From: Zygnema cylindricum
Taxonomy: Eukaryota > Streptophyta > Zygnematophyceae > Zygnematales > Zygnemataceae
Assembly (NCBI GenBank): GCA_037447655.1
Contig: JBBHKE010002347.1
Coordinates: forward strand, 177,735 to 195,483
Reading direction: 5' to 3'
Length of the DNA stretch: 17,749 bases
Shown: positions 1 through 11,599 of the stretch, piece by piece
Position numbering within the stretch: position 1 is the stretch's first letter
Layout: each line of letters begins with the position of its first letter
Position numbers and translations under genes: made by a program
Notes under the pieces: model-generated
Seen by the model: only the letters and a program-made list of their open reading frames with translations
What the model was told of the DNA's origin: nothing
Databases searched by the model: none

Positions 1-845
1 TAAAACAAAAAAAGATCTAAAACGCCGATTTTCATTTTCAACGGTGTACAAAATCTCTACTTAGTACCTCGGTTTATCTACAACCTGCACTGCACTGAGC
101 AGCGCCTATAATAAATTAACATAAGCAGTTGACCCACCATAGAAAACTGCGGCAAGGTTATTGGAAAAATTAGTACCAAAGCGCTTTAACACAAGGAGAA
201 GGAGAGAGAGAGGGAGAGGGAGAAGGTGGTGAATAGTAAAAAGAAGGCATAAAGTTCGTGATTAGTAACAAAAATACAAGTTAAGAAAACCTTGTGCTTA
301 ATAACTTACATAATATTAACCTGCTAGGAGCTGGTGAGGAAAGATGGAAAGGAGTGGTCGAGGATCGTCCAATTATAATACATTCAATAATTCGTGTTCC
401 AAAAGAATTGAACATAAAAACAATGATTAGTGCTTGAAATACGGAAGAAAAATGATAAGTGGTGGAAGAGGGAGAGGGAGAGAGAGAGGAAGAGGAACAC
501 AATTTCGCGAAACCATGATTAAAAAGGTTATTGGAACGGCGTCAAAAGATACCACCCAGTTGACGAATACAATTAAATAATATCCGCGACGAGTCACGTC
601 ACGTCCAACATCTATTTGGCTCCATGATTCATCTCTAAAACATGTGGCAACTTTTACTTTTAGCCGCAAAATCTAGAAAAAAACAAAATATTAATAACAA
701 AAACACACTCTCTACCATAGCATATGTTAACTTTCGCTACCGAACTGCTTAAGCTATCTAATTCTCTAACGACAAAAAACATAAAAACCTGTATATTTCT
801 ATTGATGGAAATACACGGGTTTCAAATGACAGTAATTTGTGTCGT

Positions 846-1654
846 CTAAGCCTCGACCTTTGGGAGCTGTACAATGATGACTGTCACGTCGTTGGTTGAC
901 CCTCGTTCAATACCAAGATTCATCAATTTCTTCGACAGCGAGTCGAGCGAAGTCTCTCTGTACAATTTTCAGAACCAAAAAAAATACCAAATACATTTTT
1001 TAAAACCAAATACATTTTTTTAGAGCCAATGCATGTTTTAAGAGCCAAACAAACTTTTTAAGAACCGCCAAATTTCTTAGGAATCAATACGGTTTTTAAA
1101 AGCGATACATTTAGAGCATAACAACAATAAGATGGCAATAGAATAACTATTTGGATTATGAACATCATTAGACAAATAAGATAATTATTTGATATTAACT
1201 AATAGGCGACAATTACGTCATACAATATGGTGAAGTCTAAAATGAAGTGAAAAAAAGTAATCAAACAACCTCGTCATCAAAAATCAATCAATCAATTTTT
1301 GTGACGTGACAAACCTCATGCCTAAATGAAAACCCGAGCTTACAGCATCACATCAAACATAAAATAGATACAGGTTTTCAAAAAAACAACAAAAACAATC
1401 TCTAAAAAACAAGAAAATGAATAGCCAAATGAGGGATCATGCGAGGGCTGAAGCCTAAACCTCAGGAGATTTTAGTGTTTTCGAGGATTCTTTAGAGCAC
1501 TTCAGGGTTTTTTAAAGTTATTTAAGGTTTTTTAGGGTTTTTAAGGGGGTTGAGGGTTTTAAGGTATACTTTTCCGCTAAACACATGTCCACTGCATCTT
1601 GATTTGGAATTGCATCCCACAACCCGTTTGTTCCTATAACGACGAGCTCATCCT
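846..1654 (-). CDS. C-terminal exons of a PP2C-family (PPM) protein phosphatase, partial
   Basis: Two short exons are visible. Exon 1570-1654 (or 1570-1652) encodes DELVVIGTNGLWDAIPNQDA followed by VDMCLAEK. This matches the PP2C motif (D)E(F)hhhASDGLWDhhsNQEAV. Exon 846-957 encodes LSKKLMNLGIERGSTNDVTV, then IIVQL and a TAG stop, matching the C-terminal PP2C motif RGSxDNhTVhVV. The first exon ends AAAA|GTATAC and the next begins TTGTACAG|A. The two leftover bases AA plus A make Lys, so the frame is kept. A tentative earlier exon at about 1758-1799 reads VPLCSVVVPLEK, with donor AAG|GT that joins in frame to GATGAG. No further 5' exons (DGHGG or SRxxGD motifs) are recognised up to the CDKB gene. 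PP2Cs are Mn/Mg-dependent Ser/Thr phosphatases. Here the Asp of SDG and the first Asp of DN, both metal ligands in the family, read Asn. The gene may be a pseudophosphatase, a truncated relic, or a gene with distant 5' exons. Confidence 0.72.
965..1115. repeat. Degenerate ~20-bp tandem repeat inside the PP2C intron
   Basis: About seven imperfect units resembling AGAGCCAAATACATTTTTTA follow one another, with variants GAACC, GAGCC and GAATC at the start and T-runs at the end. They lie in the 612-base intron (958-1569) between the two PP2C exons. On the minus strand the T/A-rich units contribute to the pyrimidine-rich stretch before the last exon's acceptor. Confidence 0.6.
1485..1563 (+). repeat. 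Telomere-like AGGGTTTTTA-rich tract
   Basis: The strings CAGGGTTTTTT, AAGGTTTTTTAGGG and GAGGGTTTTAAGG recur in irregular order. They resemble the plant telomere unit TTTAGGG but have variable T-runs and no fixed period. The tract is intronic on the PP2C strand, just downstream of the exon-1570 donor site. It is probably a degenerate simple repeat and not a true interstitial telomere. Confidence 0.4.
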
Positions 1655-1824
1655 CTGTATTCACAAAAGTACAAAAGAATTTTTTGTGACATCTCTTATG
1701 TCACATGTTTTCTGTCACATTTGTTACGTTAAATTTCTTACAGTCTTTTGAGACAACCTTTTCCAAAGGAACTACTACTGAACATAGTGGAACCTTAGCG
1801 AGACACTTCCTTAACATTAATTTG

Positions 1825-1959
1825 TATACCGTCCATCGAAATTTGAGTTAGTGAAACAATAGCGTTCACATTTTATTAGAATTAACTACACTAGATTACA
1901 TTTTGCGACGTGGCTAGTAATGGACCACTTAATCAAACAGTGCTATCAACACTAATGTA
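1825..1959. mobile_element. Diverged MITE-like element, copy related to 4390-4525
   Basis: The block starts TATACCGTCCATCG and ends near AACACTAATGTA. Its interior aligns by eye with 4390-4525: AGTGAA..ATAGC, then TAGAATTA, then ACACTA, then TTTTGC, then ..CACTT and finally AACACT all occur in the same order and spacing. The start resembles the terminal repeat of the MITE family described at 5847. Both ends carry TA. It sits immediately upstream of the tentative first PP2C exon and may have disrupted that gene or lie in one of its introns. Confidence 0.5.
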
Positions 1960-2337
1960 AGCTTCATTGAAAAAATCCATTCAACATATACCCTTTAATA
2001 ATATCCCACGATTTGCTCCGAAATGTAGGTGAAGAAATAATGTAGGATAAACTGATCGATAAGACAAATTGCATGTGCACAAAATTGAAAGACTATTTCC
2101 CCATACATTGAGATAAACCTGGAAGAGAATTTGCTCTATGTTTGTTACATTCTGTCGGTTCTTTACAAATCAGTAAAGAAGCCAGTTGCCTACTTCAACA
2201 TCTTTCCTAAAAATATCTCTTTCTCTTATGAGATAAAAAACCACCACAATTGAGAAAAAAAATCTCAAGTGGACCCACAAAGACCAAGTGTAGAGAGAGA
2301 TAAAAGTTGTAAAATACACTTGAGAAAAAAAAAATCA

Positions 2338-2565
2338 ATGGACTTAAGCCCTTCGAATTCCCGAAGACAAGGGGACCCAATAGTATACGATGCAAATTAA
2401 CCTCATAGTGGAGAAAAGGGCACTTAAATGGACTTAAGCCCTTCGAATTCCCGAAGACAAGGGGACCCAATAGTATACGATGCAAATTAACCACATAGTG
2501 GAGAAAAGGGCACTTAATTGGACTTACGCCCTTAAATGGACTTAAATGAATTCACGAAAACAAAG
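2338..2565. repeat. Tandem 90-bp repeat, two full copies and a decayed third
   Basis: Copies at 2338-2427 and 2428-2517 are almost identical, each starting ATGGACTTAAGCCCTTCG and ending GAGAAAAGGGCACTTAA. A third start at 2518 (TTGGACTTACGCCC, then ATGGACTTAAATGAATTCACG) is diverged and shortened. The near identity of the first two copies points to a recent duplication. The open frame across both copies on the minus strand follows from the repeat and has no recognisable protein features. Confidence 0.9.
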
Positions 2566-2569
2566 GGAC

Positions 2570-2950
2570 CACTGTAGAGTACCTAGGGAAAGATCCTCCA
2601 CCGAAATGCTCGGCTCGGCCGTCAAACCGAGACCTCCGGAGGCTCCATCCCTCAATCCATCAGACCACCTGTTAACCAAAAAAGAAAGGGTTTATAAAAG
2701 TTTTTAGGGTCCATTAGACCAAGTATAAACAACAATAAGAAAGACATGAAAAAGATGAACCCGGTTTCTCAGAGTTGATCAAAATAATTGTGAACCACCA
2801 TACGGAGAACATGAAAGAAGCTCAAAAGGATGTTATGGACTCGTGGGCACAAACATTTGAACCATATGTACAGCTCTACGAGGGAAAAGAACCAAAATTG
2901 ATAATTTGTTCCGTATCGAAGGTTGCAATGTTGGAGGAATGTCCACTTCG
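2570..2950. other. Unassigned stretch, possibly SINE-like at its start
   Basis: The GC-richer part 2580-2665 contains CCTCCGGAGG and, on the minus strand, GGTTTGACGGCC, which resembles a pol III B box preceded by a weak A-box-like TGGTCTGATGG. This is only a hint of a SINE. An open frame on the plus strand (2775-3065) has no ATG at its start and no family match I can recognise. Confidence 0.25.
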
Positions 2951-2988
2951 GACTCCACACGTGTGTATCGACTCCACACGTGTGTATG
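2951..2988. repeat. Two 19-bp direct repeats with CACACGTGTG palindrome
   Basis: GACTCCACACGTGTGTAT occurs at 2951 and again at 2970, differing only in the final base of the unit. Each copy holds the palindrome CACACGTGTG with a CACGTG core. This may be a simple duplication or a pair of bHLH/bZIP-type binding sites. No gene start lies close by. Confidence 0.7.
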
Positions 2989-3055
2989 GTAGTGTGTTTT
3001 GGGAGTGCGCCGTTTATTGCACTAAATTTTGTTCCAGGCGCTTAAATATTCAGTC

Positions 3056-3128
3056 TCTCGGGTAGCTCAGTTGGTAGAGCTAGCATACGGCTTACACAAG
3101 GTCCCGTGTTCAATCACTGGCTAGGGCA
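3056..3128 (+). pseudogene. Degenerate tRNA or tRNA-derived sequence (Val-UAC-like loop)
   Basis: The A-box region TAGCTCAGTTGGTAGAGC is a perfect tRNA D arm, with GCTC pairing to GAGC. It is followed by GGCTTACACAAGGTC, whose CTTACAC heptamer resembles the anticodon loop of tRNA-Val(UAC). The T-arm region GTGTTCAATCAC keeps a short stem but has a six-base loop instead of TTCRANY. The 3' half of the anticodon stem seems to be missing and the acceptor stem pairs poorly. It is therefore a pseudogene, or the head of a tRNA-derived SINE, and not a working tRNA. Total length is 73 bases. Confidence 0.6.
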
Positions 3129-3653
3129 TTTACCATAGTTTTCAGCTTGGCGCCCATGCGATATGTTGAATATCGCTGATCCTCAACATTCGAGACTCTA
3201 TGTCCTCTGTTTTAGTATTTGCCACGAGTATCGTTTGAGAATGTTAGATAGGTGTAACCTTCTGGGAGTGGAAATTGACGAAAAATCCAGACGGAGAAAG
3301 AAGCAACTAAAGATGTATTTATGCATAACGCTATTTACTAAAAAGGCAACACAGTGAAAATGCCTGAAACAAATGGATGTCTGCGTTCAAGAGAAAAACG
3401 GTGACAATGTAGGGAAGTGAAATACTTCTTCAGCTCAAATTTGCTGAAATAGAATTCCCGGCAAATTTACTTCTGAAGCTCCGGGGTTCACAAATAATTT
3501 TACAAGTGATAAGGTGCACTACAAAGCGTGATTAAATAGGCATGGTAGGTAATAATCTAAACAAGAAGAAAAGGCTGGGTGGGGGCGAGATAGATGGGAA
3601 GGGGAAAAAAAGGAGAGGAAAACATATCACTTGGCAACTGATTTTCTTCTGCT

Positions 3654-3655
<2 letters not shown>
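3129..3655. other. No gene recognised
   Basis: A 64-codon ATG-initiated frame at 3163-3357 (plus strand) begins MLNIADPQHSRLYVLC. It has no recognisable domain, no known neighbour and ordinary composition, so I treat it as chance. The rest is AT-rich and ends in a GGGAGGAAA-rich purine stretch just before the TA run. Confidence 0.3.

Positions 3656-3684
<29 letters not shown>
3656..3684. repeat. (TA)n microsatellite, about 14 units
   Basis: An uninterrupted TA run directly abuts the left edge of the 24-bp satellite. Such cruciform-prone DNA may have helped start or bound the array. Confidence 0.95.
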
Positions 3685-3686
<2 letters not shown>

Positions 3687-4364
3687 GTCAATCGTCCGTA
3701 CATATAATGTCCACTCAAATGTCAATTGTCCGTACATCTCAAATGTCAATTGCCCGTACTAACTCAAATGTCAATTGTCCGTACAACTCAAAATGTCAAT
3801 TGTCCGTACAACTCAAATGTCAATTGTCCGTACAACTCAAATGTCAATTGTCCGTACAACTCAAATGTCAATTGTCCGTACAACTCAAATGTCAATTGTC
3901 CGTACAACTCAAATGTCAATTGTCCGTACAACTCAAATGTCAATTGTCCGTACAACTCAAATGTCAATTGCCCGTAAAACTCAAAATGTCAATTGTCCGT
4001 ACAACTCAAATGTCAATTGTCCGTACAACTCAAATGTCAATTGCCCGTACAACTCAAATGTCAATTGCCCGTACAACTCAAATGTCAATTGTCCGTACAA
4101 CTCAAATGTCAATTGTCCGTACAACTCAAATGTCAATTGTCCGTACAACTCAAATGTCAATTGTCCGTACAACTCAAATGTCAATTGTCCGTACAACTCA
4201 AATGTCAATTGTCCGTACAACTCAAATGTCAATTGCCCGTAAAACTCAAAATGTCAATTGCCCGTAAAACTCAAAATGTCAATTGCCCTTACAACTCAAA
4301 TGTCAATTGTCCGTACAACTCAAATGTCAATTGTCCGTACAACTCAAATGTCAATTGTCCGTAC
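3685..4364. repeat. 24-bp tandem satellite, 28 units
   Basis: The consensus unit ACTCAAATGTCAATTGTCCG plus TACA recurs 28 times by counting GTCAAT. The first three or four units are diverged (ATCG, CATATAATGTCC, ACTAACTC) and interior units are nearly identical, as expected for array edges decaying while the core is homogenised. Variants CCCGTAAAACTCAAAATG (25 bp) occur near 3970, 4231 and 4257, marking larger blocks that were copied together. Each unit contains CAATTG and GTAC. Because 24 is a multiple of three, frames stay open on both strands with octapeptide repeats such as SVQLKCQL. That is a by-product and not evidence of coding. Confidence 0.97.
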
Positions 4365-4389
4365 ATAAGTGGTTCGTTGTCAGGTAAGC

Positions 4390-4525
4390 TACACCGCCCG
4401 CCACTATTAGAAATAGTGAATTGATAGCCTTACTGCTTTACTAGAATTACCCACACTAAGTTATGTTTTGCCTCACGGCTCACCAAGGGTCACTTGACAA
4501 GTAATGTTATTAACACTCTTTTTTT
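4390..4525. mobile_element. MITE-like remnant with one intact terminal repeat
   Basis: The left end TACACCGCCCGCCACTATTAG closely matches the terminal repeat of the element at 5847. A small hairpin CACTATT-AGA-AATAGTG follows it. The body is homologous by eye to 1825-1959. The right end is not clear. The element begins 25 bases beyond the 24-bp satellite. Confidence 0.55.
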
Positions 4526-4948
4526 ATGATTTTGAGTCAAGAAAGTACTCGGTACAATCCTAGTGCCTCGCATCCTGTGCCATCGTCTTTCAGGATGGAG
4601 CGTCAGCCCTGCAAACTTGACGTCATGCCGTGAAAGCATTGAAACGTGACGTCATGTAAACGTGACGTCATGGCCGTCGCCATGAGCCCCAGCCGTACCT
4701 TCGTAACCGCAAAGGAAAAAAAGGGGAATCTTTTCTTAACGAGCAGACGACACGATTTTAGGATTTCACTCTTCGCTTTGTCCCAGCTGTAGTTCACACG
4801 TGCTAAAAACAACAGGAGACGCTATATCGGGACGCATCATAGTATGCAACTCGGTTTTTCGGAAAACATCGCCACATCGGACATTGATATACCCGAAGCG
4901 CTACGTGTCGTTACATCTAAGCTTCGATTTTGATGCTGGCCTGCTACA
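4526..4948. promoter_or_regulatory. Three TGACGTCA palindromes; candidate bZIP-bound region
   Basis: TGACGTCA lies at 4618-4625, 4647-4654 and 4663-4670, each followed by TG. The last two are part of a duplicated AAACGTGACGTCATG. TGACGTCA is the CRE/C-box type site bound by bZIP factors. No convincing gene start lies next to it; a 36-codon frame from the ATG at 4682 is too short and featureless to call. The remaining bases hold nothing I recognise. Confidence 0.4.
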
Positions 4949-5817
4949 GTACGTGTTGTAATTTAATGTACTCTAAAGTACTGTACTATACTGTCCATAC
5001 TTCCATCAATAGTTGTCCTATTCATAGGGATTTCGACTTTTTTCCGAAAACTACGTAGTATTCGTTACTTTCATACCGTTCGTTAGTTTTCGCTGTACGA
5101 TGTACGAAAACGTACGAAAACCGTCCCCTTAACCCTAAAAAACCCTTAAAAGATCCTAAAAATGTATGGAAAACATACGAAAATGTATGTCGCTGTACGA
5201 CATGTGTACCCTAAAAAACCTAGGAGTACGAATAATGCAAGGCAGCTGTACTGTATTTTACCGGAATGTACGAAATGCACGGGAAGTACCCTAAACACCC
5301 TAAAACCCCCCCATCACTAACCCTAAAAGTACTGATATATACGGATGACGTACCTATATGTACGACAAATGTAAGTTCGTATAACTGAAATATACGGAAT
5401 AGTACAAAAAATGTACCCTACAAATCTCAGAATAATAACCGTCAAAAGTACGAAAAAATACGGACATTGTACGTAAATGTACGAATATTAGTTGGCTGTT
5501 TAACATAAATATTTGAGAACGCACGAGAATGTACCCTAAAATTCCTCAAACCTGCAAATGTATGAAATTGTACGTGTACATAGTCAGGTACGCATTTAAT
5601 AACATTTTTTTCATCGTTAAATGCGTATCGTGCGTAGTATTCGTGCGTTCGTTTCGTGCGTCTTATGCGCACGGGACAACTATGCTTCCATGGTTGTAAA
5701 GTATAGTACACCAACTGAACGAAGGCTTACACGGTGTACACTACGGTGAAGTACGGTACAGTACAGTCTAGGTTCGTTACAGGTTTAAGGGACAGACAAG
5801 AATTGGTGTAGGTACCA
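4949..5817. other. GTAC-saturated, degenerate repetitive region
   Basis: I count about 31 GTAC tetramers in roughly 870 bases, where 3 to 4 are expected by chance. Recurring longer strings are TGTACGAAAA (near 5100, 5110, 5440), GTACCCTAAA (near 5207, 5286, 5530, with a variant at 5413) and CGTGCGT (5630-5660). The CCCTAAA parts resemble plant telomere boxes. No open frame here begins with a plausible ATG or shows protein features. It is probably an old tandem repeat that has decayed. GTAC is also the core bound by SBP-domain factors, but no gene start is evident here. Confidence 0.6.
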
Positions 5818-5846
5818 GACGTTCTTCCGATGTTCGACCTCACAAC

Positions 5847-6065
5847 TACACCGCCAATCGCTATTAGCGTAGAAGTTTTTTTAGCGTATACGAATAATTA
5901 GCGTGGTTTACGCTAATTGGGAGTTTGGAAATTTTCGAAGAAAACGTCTATTCTAATTATGAATTAGGTTTTATTTTTAAATAGTGTGGATAATTCTATT
6001 TGAGAATTAAAAAAAAAAGCGGGACTGAATTAGCGTACACAACGCTAATAGCGATTGGCGGTGTA
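5847..6065. mobile_element. MITE with perfect 24-bp terminal inverted repeats
   Basis: The left end 5847-5870 (TACACCGCCAATCGCTATTA, then GCGT) is the exact reverse complement of 6042-6065. The ends carry TA, consistent with the TA target duplication of Tc1/mariner-type elements. Total length is 219 bases, with no coding capacity. Inside, AATTAGCGT (5896-5904) and ACGCTAATT (5910-5918) form a 9-bp stem with a 5-base loop. TTAGCGT or its complement recurs about six times near both ends, as expected for subterminal transposase-binding sites. Perfect terminal repeats suggest recent activity. Confidence 0.93.
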
Positions 6066-6068
6066 CAG

Positions 6069-6289
6069 TACACCTTGAGTCGCTATTAGGGTTAATAATT
6101 TTTAATTTTTTACATCACTCAAAACAAATTTTCTGCGTACACTCTTGTCTGATTTTTAACTATAGACCGTCAATTGGGAACTTAAAATCTTTAAATTCAA
6201 TCGTAACCGTCAGATATATAAACTGATATACGTGTACTGAGAAAAGATGTTTAAGGAGACGCTTAACACTAATAATGATTCACGGTGCA
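6069..6289. mobile_element. Second, diverged MITE abutting the first
   Basis: The left end TACACCTTGAGTCGCTATTAGGGTT (first 20 bases 6069-6088) pairs imperfectly with the right end AACACTAATAATGATTCACGG through TGCA (6265-6289). Its length of 221 bases nearly equals the 219 bases of its neighbour, from which only three bases separate it. The ends are more decayed than those of 5847-6065, so it is probably the older insertion. Confidence 0.75.
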
Positions 6290-6687
6290 CTGTACATTAC
6301 TGTACTGTACTGGACATCCGTAACGTAATTCTAATCGTCAAAATGAAGCGTGTGATTAAAAACTCATTTTTTTTTTTAAATTAGAGTACGGCACTGTGCT
6401 ACAACTCTTTGTACAGTATGACATTTTTTTCGGAGTATAAGATAAAAAAAATTTTATGATGACGGAAGAACGTGATTAGAACTACAAAAATATGCAATAG
6501 AAAATCAGTTGTGTTATGTGTACATGGAAGCTCTCATTTTGAAAATCGCAGTTTTCCAGTTTTACTGCCCACATAATTGTTAACCGTCATTAGAACGCCA
6601 CGTATGCCCTACGAACGGCTATCTTTTTTTTCGCCATTTTGTAGTTCATAGTTCACACCACAGTATACAACACACAAAAGTCAAAAC
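6290..6687. other. AT-rich spacer upstream of CDKB
   Basis: No gene is recognised. ACTGTACTGTACTGG near 6298 continues the GTAC theme. The remainder is AT-rich with T-runs and may hold distal CDKB promoter elements that cannot be identified by eye. Confidence 0.3.
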
Positions 6688-6709
6688 TACAGTACAGTAC
6701 TGTACTGTA
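6688..6709. promoter_or_regulatory. 22-bp perfect GTAC palindrome upstream of CDKB
   Basis: The 22 bases at 6688-6709 form a perfect palindrome with core ACAGTACAGTACTGTACTGT, extended on the right by further CTGTACTGTAC. It lies about 230 bases before the TATA box. Related TACAGTACTGTA strings occur at 6298 and 17250. It could be a dimeric protein-binding site or simply a cruciform-prone repeat. Confidence 0.5.
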
Positions 6710-6732
6710 CTGTACTTTTCCCAGAATTAAAG

Positions 6733-6819
6733 CCGTTGACGCCTCTCTCGCATCTCCGCACGAATCGGCAAGCATCCTAGCCGTCCGTTGAAATTCGAGA
6801 CGTTGAAGCGCGGGAAAAC
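6733..6819. promoter_or_regulatory. CDKB promoter: two MSA-type (AACGG) sites and an E2F-type site
   Basis: CCGTTGAC at 6733-6740 and CCGTTGAA at 6785-6792 are reverse complements of GTCAACGG and TTCAACGG. These carry the AACGG core of the mitosis-specific activator bound by three-repeat Myb factors. GCGCGGGAAAA at 6808-6818 matches the E2F consensus (TTTSSCGC on the other strand). All lie 120-210 bases before the TATA box at 6940. Plant B-type CDK genes are known to be controlled in S/G2-M, and E2F control of Arabidopsis CDKB1;1 is established. Function here is inferred from position and match. A third CCGTTGAC at 7472-7479 lies in the leader. Confidence 0.65.
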
Positions 6820-6939
6820 TTTTTCACTTCATCACAGAGGCTGCCCGTGCTAGACAGCGTATCATTTCGCGGATATCTTCGGCTGCCCGGAACCAAATGT
6901 TTACGTCTAAAAACATTTTTCAGCATACCATAAGTCTCC

Positions 6940-6947
6940 TATAAAAG
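6940..6947 (+). promoter_or_regulatory. TATA box of CDKB
   Basis: TATAAAAG stands about 580 bases before the start codon, with transcription expected to begin near 6970. A (CT)n run at about 7008-7025 in the early leader resembles the pyrimidine patches often found near plant transcription starts. Confidence 0.6.
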
Positions 6948-7049
6948 CAGATCCATTCATGCAGACCTAATATGACATCTTGACAACATTTTCTGCACCA
7001 TCTTCCCATCTCTCTCTCTCTCTCTTCATACCTACAGAGGAAAAAGCAG

Positions 7050-7076
7050 ATGAGCGGAAAGACAGGCGAAGGTTAA
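7050..7076 (+). CDS. Upstream ORF in the CDKB leader, 8 codons
   Basis: ATG at 7050 opens the peptide MSGKTGEG and stops at TAA (7074-7076). If transcription starts near 6970, this ATG precedes the kinase ATG, and no other ATG occurs between it and 7525. It could reduce or time CDKB translation. The call depends on the real transcription start and on whether a leader intron removes it; CTATTTGCAG at 7190-7199 is a possible 3' splice site. Confidence 0.35.
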   Translation: MSGKTGEG

Positions 7077-7299
7077 AAGCTTAAAACTAGACAAATCTAT
7101 TTGCCTAGACTGACTATTTTCACCTCCAGGGTTCCTTAGTCCTTTGTAGCATTAGGGTTTTAAGCCGACAACTGTCAGCTTCGTAAAACCTATTTGCAGG
7201 TTTCTAGCGTCCCTTTTTTAACATCTTTTTGCTGTTTTTTGTGTCTTTTACACCTTACAACTATATTTTTTTCTGAGGCTACTCTTCCTTACCTGACAA

Positions 7300-7440
7300 A
7301 AATCCCCAAAAATCCTCAAAACTCCTCAAAACTCCTCAAAAATACTTCAAAAATACCTCAAAAACTCCTCAAAAACTCCTCAAAACTCCTCGAAATCACC
7401 TTAAATCTCCAAAATTCCTCGAGAATCCTCCTCGAGAAAC
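7300..7440 (+). repeat. CCTCAAAA-type short repeat in the CDKB leader
   Basis: AATCCTCAAA, ACTCCTCAAA and AATACCTCAA units of 9-12 bases recur about 12 times with small changes. The region is transcribed as leader, or as a leader intron. The frame running through it starts at TTG and not ATG, so it is not treated as coding. Confidence 0.7.
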
Positions 7441-7524
7441 TACCTCGAAACCTTGTTTTCTTCAGCAGTTACCGTTGACCATTACTGTAACTGAAAAGAA
7501 CAAAGAAACAAAAGACTTTAAGGC

Positions 7525-11311
<3,787 letters not shown>

Positions 11312-11340
11312 GAATCACAGTATTATATCGACTGTTTTTA

Positions 11341-11545
11341 TATCAAGAAGATTAGACGAAGCTTGCGAGAAGATTGAGAGAAGATTGAAATTGTTCTGAG
11401 ATTATGAGAATTTTGGGAGAAGATTGAGAGAAGATTGAATGAAGATGGGAAGAAGATTGGGAGAAGAGTGCGAGAAGATCGTTTTGAGATTGTGGGAAGA
11501 TTTGGAGAAGACTGAGAAGAATGTGAAAAGATTGTTTTGAGATTT
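11341..11545 (+). repeat. GAGAAGATTG-type purine-rich repeat in the CDKB 3' region
   Basis: Units such as GAGAGAAGATTGA, GGAGAAGATT and GTTTTGAGATT recur about a dozen times starting 30 bases after the CDKB stop. The plus strand has very few C. This is probably 3' UTR. No unambiguous polyadenylation signal can be chosen by eye. Confidence 0.7.
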
Positions 11546-11599
11546 TGCCTATGAGAAGAACCTGTCTGAAAGTCGCCAGCTTTCACTCAGTTTTAGAGC

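Noticed and set aside
1485-1563. Interstitial telomere
   Set aside because: The AGGGTTT strings lack a fixed seven-base period; similar T-rich strings occur all over the window.
2775-3065. 96-codon plus-strand frame that looks moderately protein-like
   Set aside because: There is no ATG at its start, no recognised motif, and it runs into the 19-bp repeats and the tRNA-like sequence; only a database search could rescue it.
3685-4364. CRISPR-like array
   Set aside because: The units are contiguous with no unique spacers and the context is eukaryotic.
3707-4424. Long open frames on both strands across the 24-bp array
   Set aside because: They arise because the unit length is divisible by three and lacks stops; the octapeptide repeats have no independent support.
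5442-5714. 90-codon minus-strand frame in the GTAC region
   Set aside because: It lacks an ATG start and follows from the repetitive composition.
7194-7478. 94-codon frame with a hydrophobic start upstream of CDKB
   Set aside because: It begins at TTG, not ATG, and most of it is the CCTCAAAA repeat.
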